A DNA stretch of 5,797 nucleotides from JAYZQT01 sp964412235 (GTDB lineage: Bacteria; Pseudomonadota; Alphaproteobacteria; MPNO01; UBA830), in the NCBI GenBank assembly GCA_964412235.1, contig CAYPNT010000123.1:1-5797 (forward strand), written 5' to 3'. Positions 5,710 through 5,797 of this stretch are shown piece by piece. The notes below the pieces were generated by a model. The model was given only the letters and a program-made list of their open reading frames with translations, was not told where the DNA came from and did not search any database. The translations under genes were made by a program, and so were the position numbers. Positions within the stretch are counted from its first letter, which is position 1; every line of letters starts with the position of its first letter.

Positions 5710-5797
5710 TAAAAGTCTGATTGGGTACGTACTCGTAGTTGTAAGTGCGGTTTCGTTCGCGTGCCACAATGCTATTGCTGTCATCTCGTATGACGAC
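5699..5797 (+). CDS. EamA/DMT-type membrane transporter, N-terminal fragment
   Basis: The window ends 33 codons into this frame. From the ATG at 5699 it reads a short polar N-terminus (MKDNKS), then a hydrophobic helix from about residue 7 to 30 (GYVLVVVSAVSFACHNAIAV), then YDD. This is the pattern of the first membrane helix of drug/metabolite transporter (EamA) proteins, with the Gly-Tyr entry and a small-residue AVSFA core. The start is uncertain: no good Shine-Dalgarno precedes the ATG, an in-frame TTG lies at 5687, and the well-placed AGGAG at 5654-5658 serves another frame. It follows the hydrolase by 114 bp of AT-rich sequence without a clear terminator, so it may be a last operon gene or a separate unit. 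The family call rests on one helix only. Confidence 0.5.
   Translation, partial: MKDNKSLIGYVLVVVSAVSFACHNAIAVISYDD

Overview
The window reads as a bacterial chromosome segment, most likely from an alphaproteobacterium of roughly balanced base composition. That guess rests on the protein flavours only (a cytoplasmic 4,5-dihydroxyphthalate-decarboxylase-like protein, an alphaproteobacterial-style fumarylpyruvate-hydrolase-like enzyme, and an acyl-CoA ligase with an N-terminal helix-turn-helix-like extension). I see no rRNA, tRNA, IS element, CRISPR array or phage gene.

Layout: (1) 1-153 (+) is the 3' end of a 3-methyladenine DNA glycosylase I gene (tag). (2) 163-753 (-), convergent with tag across a 9-bp gap, is an exported cyclophilin-type peptidyl-prolyl isomerase. 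(3) 817-1815 (-) is a Pht5-like protein of the periplasmic-binding-protein fold without a signal peptide; a hairpin plus T-run directly after its stop (791-815) separates it from the isomerase. (4) 1816-1994 is an AT-rich divergent control region. (5) 1995-5584 (+) is a tight three-gene operon: a QueG/reductive-dehalogenase-like double [4Fe-4S] protein, a 653-residue AMP-forming acyl-CoA ligase, and an FAH-family hydrolase. (6) 5585-5797 holds an AT-rich spacer, a possible 14-codon leader reading frame, and the truncated start of an EamA/DMT-type membrane transporter.

The genes from 817 to 5584 look like one catabolic module arranged around a divergent promoter. The ligase would activate a carboxylic acid as its CoA thioester, the Fe-S protein could do a reductive step, the Pht5-like protein is a candidate decarboxylase or ligand-binding protein, and the FAH protein would cleave an acylpyruvate-type product of aromatic ring fission. 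The downstream transporter might move a related small molecule. The substrate is not readable from the sequence and this pathway is inference. The most unusual points are the HTH-like domain fused to the ligase, the widely spaced first cysteine motif of the Fe-S protein, and the unfamiliar gene combination itself.
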